From: Actinoplanes liguriensis
GTDB lineage: Bacteria > Actinomycetota > Actinomycetes > Mycobacteriales > Micromonosporaceae
DNA length: 10,820 nt
NCBI GenBank assembly: GCA_000715855.1
Contig: KL571238.1
Coordinates: forward strand, 14,879-25,698
Direction: 5' to 3'
Part shown: positions 7,567 to 10,820 of the stretch, piece after piece
Numbering within the stretch: position 1 is the stretch's first letter
Layout: each line of letters starts with the position of its first letter
Made by a program: the position numbers and the translations under genes
Notes under the pieces: model-generated
The model's input: only the letters and a program-made list of their open reading frames with translations
Databases searched by the model: none
What the model was told of the DNA's origin: nothing

Positions 7567-9293
7567 GCGGCAGCCTCCTGCTCTGTGAGCTGGGAAAGAA
7601 CGATTTCCCGGTACGTCGGGTTGCCGTCCATCAGTTCCTCGTGTGTTCCGGTCCCGACCACCCGGCCGTCGTCGAGCACGACGATCCGGTCGGCGTCCCG
7701 GATGGTGCTGACCCGCTGCGCCACGATGACCACCGTCGCGTCCGCGATGTATTCGGTGAGCGCCGCCCGCAGCGCCGCGTCGGTGGCGTAGTCGAGCGCG
7801 GAGAACGAGTCGTCGAACAGGTAGATCTCCGGTCGGTGCACCAGTGCCCGGGCGATCGCCAGCCGCTGCCGCTGACCACCGGAGACGTTCGTGCCGCCCT
7901 GCGCGATCGAGGCGTCGAGCTGCCCGTCCATCGCCTCGACGAAGTCCTTGGCCTGTGCGATCTCCAGGGCTTCCCAGAGCTCCTCGTCGGTGGCGTCCGG
8001 GTTGCCGTAGCGCAGGTTGGTGGCGATCGTGCCGGTGAACAGGTACGGCCGCTGCGGCACGATCCCGACCAGCCGGGACAGTAGATCCGGGTCGAGCCGG
8101 CGGACGTCCACGCCGTCGACCAGCACCTCGCCCTCGCTCACGTCGAAGAGCCGCGGGATCAGGTTGAGCAGGGTGGTCTTGCCGCTGCCGGTGGACCCGA
8201 TGATCGCCGTGACCTCCCGGGGGCGCGCGACAAGACGTACGCCGGAAAGCACAGCGGCCTCAGCCCCGGGATAGCGGAAGCTGACCGCCTTCAGTTCCAA
8301 CTCGCCGTGTCTGGTCACCTCGGTGACCGGCGCCGCAGGCGGCGTCACCGACGTGTCGGTCGACGTCACCTCCTGGATGCGCTCGGCGCAGACCTCGGCC
8401 CGCGGGATCATGATGAACATGAAGGTCGCCATCATGATCGACATCAGGATCTGCATCAGGTAGCTGAGGAACGCGGTGAGCGCGCCGACCTGCATGTGGT
8501 CGCTGTCGATCCGGTGCCCGCCGAACCAGAGCACGGCGATGCTGGACAGGTTCACGATCAGCATCACGGTCGGGAACATCAGCGCCATGATCTTGCCGGC
8601 CTTCAGCGAGACCTGGGTGAGGTCGTCGTTGGCGACCTCGTAGCGCGCCTTCTCCCGGTCGTCGCGGACGAACGCCCGGATCACCCGGATGCCGGTGATC
8701 TGCTCACGCATCACCTGGTTGACCCGGTCCAGCTTGACCTGCAGGCTGCGGAAGAGCGGGCGCATCCGGCTGATGATCAGGGCGACCACGCCGATCAGGA
8801 TCGGGATGATCACCAGCAGCAGCGAGGAGAGCGGCACGTCCTGCCGCAGCGCCAGCACGATGCCGCCGACGCACATGATCGGCGCGGAGACCATCAGCGT
8901 GAACGTGAGCAGCACCAGCATCTGGATCTGCTGCACGTCGTTGGTGGTCCGGGTGATCAGCGACGGCGCGCCGAACTGGCCCACCTCGCGGGCCGAGAAC
9001 GTCTGCACCCGGGCGAAGATCGACTCGCGCACGTCCCGGCCGACCGCCATGGCCGTCCGCGCGCCGAAGTACACCGCGACGATCTGCGCCGCGATCTGCA
9101 GCACGGTGATGCCGAGCATCCAGCCGCCGACCTTCATCACATAGCCGGTGTCGCCGGTGATGACGCCCTTGTCGATGATGTCGGCGTTCAACGTCGGTAG
9201 GTAGAGCGTCGCGAGCGTCTGCAGGAACTGGAAGAGCACGATCAGGCCGATCGTGTTCCAGTACGGCCGCAGGTGCACGCGAAGCAGTTTCAT
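7563..9293 (-). CDS. ABC exporter half-transporter, degenerate-site subunit of a heterodimer
   Basis: This 576-residue protein has an exporter membrane domain (about 10-300) with six predicted helices and a nucleotide-binding domain (about 330-570). The motifs are Walker A GSTGSGKTT (366-374, K372), Q-loop Q414 and canonical signature VSGGQ (470-474). Walker B is YLFDD (491-495), with Asp495 where catalytic Glu is normal, and the H-loop position is Gln526 (VAQRVS) instead of His. These two substitutions are known from TM287-type subunits of heterodimeric exporters, whose own ATP site is weak or inactive. The complete Walker A/B of the neighbouring subunit would pair with this protein's SGGQ to make the working site. 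The ATG at 9293 was chosen over longer in-frame readings because it forms an ATGA overlap with the stop of the TetR gene, and membrane-domain similarity begins at MKLLRVHLRPYW. GGGGAG at 9308-9313 (minus strand) is a distant ribosome binding site, so translational coupling is likely. Confidence 0.95.
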   Translation of the reverse strand: MKLLRVHLRPYWNTIGLIVLFQFLQTLATLYLPTLNADIIDKGVITGDTGYVMKVGGWMLGITVLQIAAQIVAVYFGARTAMAVGRDVRESIFARVQTFSAREVGQFGAPSLITRTTNDVQQIQMLVLLTFTLMVSAPIMCVGGIVLALRQDVPLSSLLLVIIPILIGVVALIISRMRPLFRSLQVKLDRVNQVMREQITGIRVIRAFVRDDREKARYEVANDDLTQVSLKAGKIMALMFPTVMLIVNLSSIAVLWFGGHRIDSDHMQVGALTAFLSYLMQILMSIMMATFMFIMIPRAEVCAERIQEVTSTDTSVTPPAAPVTEVTRHGELELKAVSFRYPGAEAAVLSGVRLVARPREVTAIIGSTGSGKTTLLNLIPRLFDVSEGEVLVDGVDVRRLDPDLLSRLVGIVPQRPYLFTGTIATNLRYGNPDATDEELWEALEIAQAKDFVEAMDGQLDASIAQGGTNVSGGQRQRLAIARALVHRPEIYLFDDSFSALDYATDAALRAALTEYIADATVVIVAQRVSTIRDADRIVVLDDGRVVGTGTHEELMDGNPTYREIVLSQLTEQEAAA

Positions 9294-9922
9294 GAGCACT
9301 TCGCTTGCTCCCCAGAGTCGGATTCGTTTGCGTCTCGCAGGATGCCGTCGAGCAGCAGCGACGCCAGCTCCACGCCGCTGAACTGCTCGCTGTCGCCGAA
9401 CGGCCCGAACGTGTTCGCGCCGCAGTAGAGCAGCAGCAGCCGGGCCGCCTTGGCCGGCGAGACCCGCAGCCGGGCCGCGTCCGGCTCGAGGACCTCGGTG
9501 ACCGCGGTCATCAGCTGCCCGCGGGTGGAGGTCATCCGCTCGCGGGCCTCCGGGCTGCTCTCGCCCGTGATGATCAGCCGCCGGGCGGAGTGCATCAGGC
9601 TCGCGTTCTCCGTGAACCGGGCGTGCACGATCTCGGCCGCCCTCAGCAGCCGGGCCCGCAGGTCGGTCGCGGGATCGATGGCGGCCAGCGCGTCCAGGGT
9701 CGGCTGCGGGTCGAGCGCCTTGACCACCGAGCAGACCACCAGCTCGTTCTTGTTGCTGAAGACGCCGAAGATGGTGCCCTCGGCGACCCCGGCGGCGTGC
9801 GCGATCTGCCGGGTGCTCACCTCGACCCCATGCTCGTGAAGCAGCGGGATGGTCGCCGCGATCAACGCGGCCCGCCGCTCGTCCGGCGCCAGGGCCGGCT
9901 GTCGTCTGCGTCTCGTTTCCAC
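9290..9922 (-). CDS. TetR-family transcriptional regulator
   Basis: This is a 210-residue predicted repressor of the exporter operon. The N-terminal DNA-binding domain spans about 13-62, with helix-turn-helix residues near 36-56 (STRQIAHAAGVAEGTIFGVF) followed by the SNKNEL segment typical of the family. The C-terminal part (about 70-195) is helical, variable, and expected to bind a ligand and dimerise. GTG at 9922 is preferred: an AGG lies about 9 bases upstream, the family domain begins shortly after, and the operator-like palindrome (9937-9954) then stays outside the coding region. An in-frame ATG at 9955 would put the palindrome inside the gene and has no good ribosome binding site. The stop overlaps the start of the first ABC gene by 4 bases, so regulator and exporter are probably made from one mRNA. 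Autorepression relieved by an exported compound is the usual logic for such operons, but it is inferred here. Confidence 0.92.
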   Translation of the reverse strand: METRRRRQPALAPDERRAALIAATIPLLHEHGVEVSTRQIAHAAGVAEGTIFGVFSNKNELVVCSVVKALDPQPTLDALAAIDPATDLRARLLRAAEIVHARFTENASLMHSARRLIITGESSPEARERMTSTRGQLMTAVTEVLEPDAARLRVSPAKAARLLLLYCGANTFGPFGDSEQFSGVELASLLLDGILRDANESDSGEQAKCS

Positions 9923-9936
9923 GGCGCACAGCCTAA

Positions 9937-9954
9937 TGAGCGAGCACTCACTCA
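9937..9954. promoter_or_regulatory. Candidate TetR operator
   Basis: TGAGCGAGCACTCACTCA is an 18-base imperfect palindrome in which seven of nine half-site positions are symmetric. It sits 15 bases upstream of the TetR start. Related TGAGTGAG-type dyads are common operators for TetR-family regulators in actinobacteria. The location between the divergent genes fits autoregulation, though no promoter hexamers could be assigned with confidence. Confidence 0.6.
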
Positions 9955-9958
9955 TCCA

Positions 9959-9992
9959 CTGACTTTTGTCACGGGCCTGACTTTTGTCACGG
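9959..9992. repeat. Tandem 16-base direct repeat with internal TGAC-N4-GTCA dyads
   Basis: CTGACTTTTGTCACGG occurs twice without a mismatch, at 9959-9974 and 9977-9992, with a period of 18 bases. Each copy contains TGAC-TTTT-GTCA, a dyad typical of a protein-binding site. The pair lies between the TetR operator candidate and the divergent membrane-protein gene, so it could be a second operator serving either gene. The binding protein is unknown; it may be a regulator encoded elsewhere. Confidence 0.75.
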
Positions 9993-9994
9993 AC

Positions 9995-10023
9995 CCCTCG
10001 TCGAACCGGAAACGACACGAGGG
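9995..10023 (+). promoter_or_regulatory. Hairpin in the leader of the membrane-protein gene
   Basis: CCCTCGT (9995-10001) is complementary to ACGAGGG (10017-10023), with a further two possible pairs inside. The right arm contains GAGGG, the only Shine-Dalgarno-like string before GTG at 10038, though its 14-base spacing is long. The hairpin could be structural, regulatory or chance. Confidence 0.3.
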
Positions 10024-10037
10024 CGTATCAAGTAAAC

Positions 10038-10805
10038 GTGAGCCAACCACGCAAGCCGTACCGCCGGGTCATCCGCCATGTGACCACGGGTTTCGCCGCA
10101 GTCCTCGTCTTCCTCGCGCTGATCCTGCCGGACCAGATCACCCGGCTCCCGCCGGGCAACCACTGGTACACCGCGCTGGCGCGGATCCCCGTCGAAGGCC
10201 TGATCGCCGGCGCGGTGCTGCTGGTCACACCGCTCAAGTGGCGCCGTTGGCTCGCCGCCGGCCTGGGCGTGGTGCTCGGCGTACTGACCGTGGTCAAGCT
10301 CGTCGACATCGGCTTCTTCTGGGTGCTGGCTCGCCGGTTCGACCCGGTGCTGGACTGGACGCTCTTCGACGACGGCTTCAACTTCCTGGCCGACTCGATC
10401 GGCAAGGCGGCCTCGATCGGCGTCGCGGCCGGCGTGATCCTGCTCGTCGTCCTGCTGATCGTCGGCATGACCTGGGCGATGATGCGCCTGACCGTGGTCG
10501 CGGTCGGCCACCGCCGGATCGCGTGGAGTGGCCTGGGCGCCGCCACGGTCGCCTGGGTCGCCCTGTTCACGATGAGCTTCCAGCTGATCGGCGGCATCCC
10601 GGTCGCCGCGCACGCCGCCTCCGACCTGGCCCAGGAGACCGCGCTCGCGCTGCCCAAGGACCTCGCCGACAAGCGGAAGTTCACGCAGGAGGTGCTGAAC
10701 GACGCGTACCGGGACCGGCCGGGCAGCCAGTTGCTCACCGCGCTGCGCGGCAAGGACGTGGTCTTCTCGTTCATCGAGAGTTACGGCCGGGACGCGGTGG
10801 AGAAC
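10038..10805 (+). CDS. Membrane-anchored sulfatase/LTA-synthase-like protein (5' part only)
   Basis: The first 256 residues are readable before adapter sequence begins. A basic start (QPRKPYRRVIRH) is followed by about five hydrophobic helices, near 16-30, 52-65, 72-95, 123-147 and 163-186. A hydrophilic linker then leads to DVVFSFIESYGRDAVE (240-255). That string resembles the first strand and metal-binding motif of the sulfatase/alkaline-phosphatase superfamily, where a Glu in an ESYG- or EST-like motif (here E247) binds the metal in LTA-synthase-like enzymes. The expected extracytoplasmic catalytic domain of several hundred residues is missing because the contig ends. Such proteins act outside the membrane on phosphate or sulfate ester substrates; the substrate here is unknown. 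GTG at 10038 is the best start, with only weak GAGGG (10019-10023) upstream. The gene diverges from the TetR operon across about 115 bases holding dyad repeats, so shared regulation is possible. Confidence 0.82.
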
Positions 10806-10820
10806 CTGTCTCTTATACAC
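10806..10820. other. Residual Tn5 mosaic-end sequencing adapter at contig end
   Basis: CTGTCTCTTATACAC is identical to the first 15 bases of the 19-base Tn5 mosaic end used in transposase-based library kits. It sits exactly at the last base of the window and interrupts a good reading frame. It is AT-richer than its surroundings. It is best read as untrimmed adapter, not genomic DNA; the five codons it adds to the membrane-protein gene are not real. Confidence 0.93.

Noticed and set aside
7563..9929. Extended 788-codon reading of the first ABC gene
   Set aside because: The upstream part overlaps the TetR gene in another frame and has no ABC similarity; the ATGA overlap at 9290-9293 marks the true start.
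9953..9955. ATG start for the TetR gene at 9955
   Set aside because: It lacks a good ribosome binding site and would place the operator-like palindrome within the coding region; GTG at 9922 is preferred.
9987..10820. Long minus-strand frame at the right end
   Set aside because: It begins within adapter sequence and lies opposite the membrane protein gene; its His/Asp/Arg/Gln-rich content is a shadow pattern.

Overview
The window is high-GC DNA with GTG starts and GC-rich codon use, typical of an actinomycete. A secreted PhoA, a c-di-GMP-I type riboswitch in front of an extracellular repeat protein, and a TetR-linked heterodimeric ABC exporter would suit a filamentous, spore-forming actinobacterium such as a Micromonosporaceae member. 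That placement is inference; no rRNA or tRNA is present to settle it.

Left part (1-1834): an alkaline phosphatase gene on the minus strand runs off the left edge. Upstream of it lies a roughly 600-base divergent intergenic region. The right end of that region (about 1740-1823) carries a structured RNA element with the c-di-GMP-I (GEMM) riboswitch core, directly in front of the ribosome binding site of the next gene.

Middle part (1835-5579): a single long plus-strand gene encodes a 1228-residue secreted protein. It has a signal peptide, about eight Calx-beta-like repeats and two C-terminal beta-rich domains. A strong rho-independent terminator follows and probably serves both this gene and the convergent exporter operon.

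Right part (5590-9922, minus strand): a three-gene operon, TetR-family regulator followed by two ABC exporter half-transporters, all joined by 4-base ATGA overlaps. One half-transporter has a degenerate Walker B and H-loop and the other a non-canonical signature motif. They are therefore predicted to form a heterodimeric exporter with one working and one degenerate ATP site. A palindrome that looks like a TetR operator lies just upstream of the regulator. Beside it is a tandem pair of identical 16-base repeats, each containing the dyad TGAC-N4-GTCA.

Far right (10038-10805): the start of a divergent membrane protein gene of the sulfatase/LTA-synthase-like family. The last 15 bases (10806-10820) match the Tn5 mosaic end used in transposase-based sequencing libraries. 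They are almost certainly adapter sequence, so this is the physical end of a contig.

The point most worth following up is the apparent c-di-GMP control of a giant, unanchored Calx-beta surface or matrix protein through a somewhat off-consensus riboswitch. Second is the unassigned tandem operator between the regulator and the membrane protein gene.
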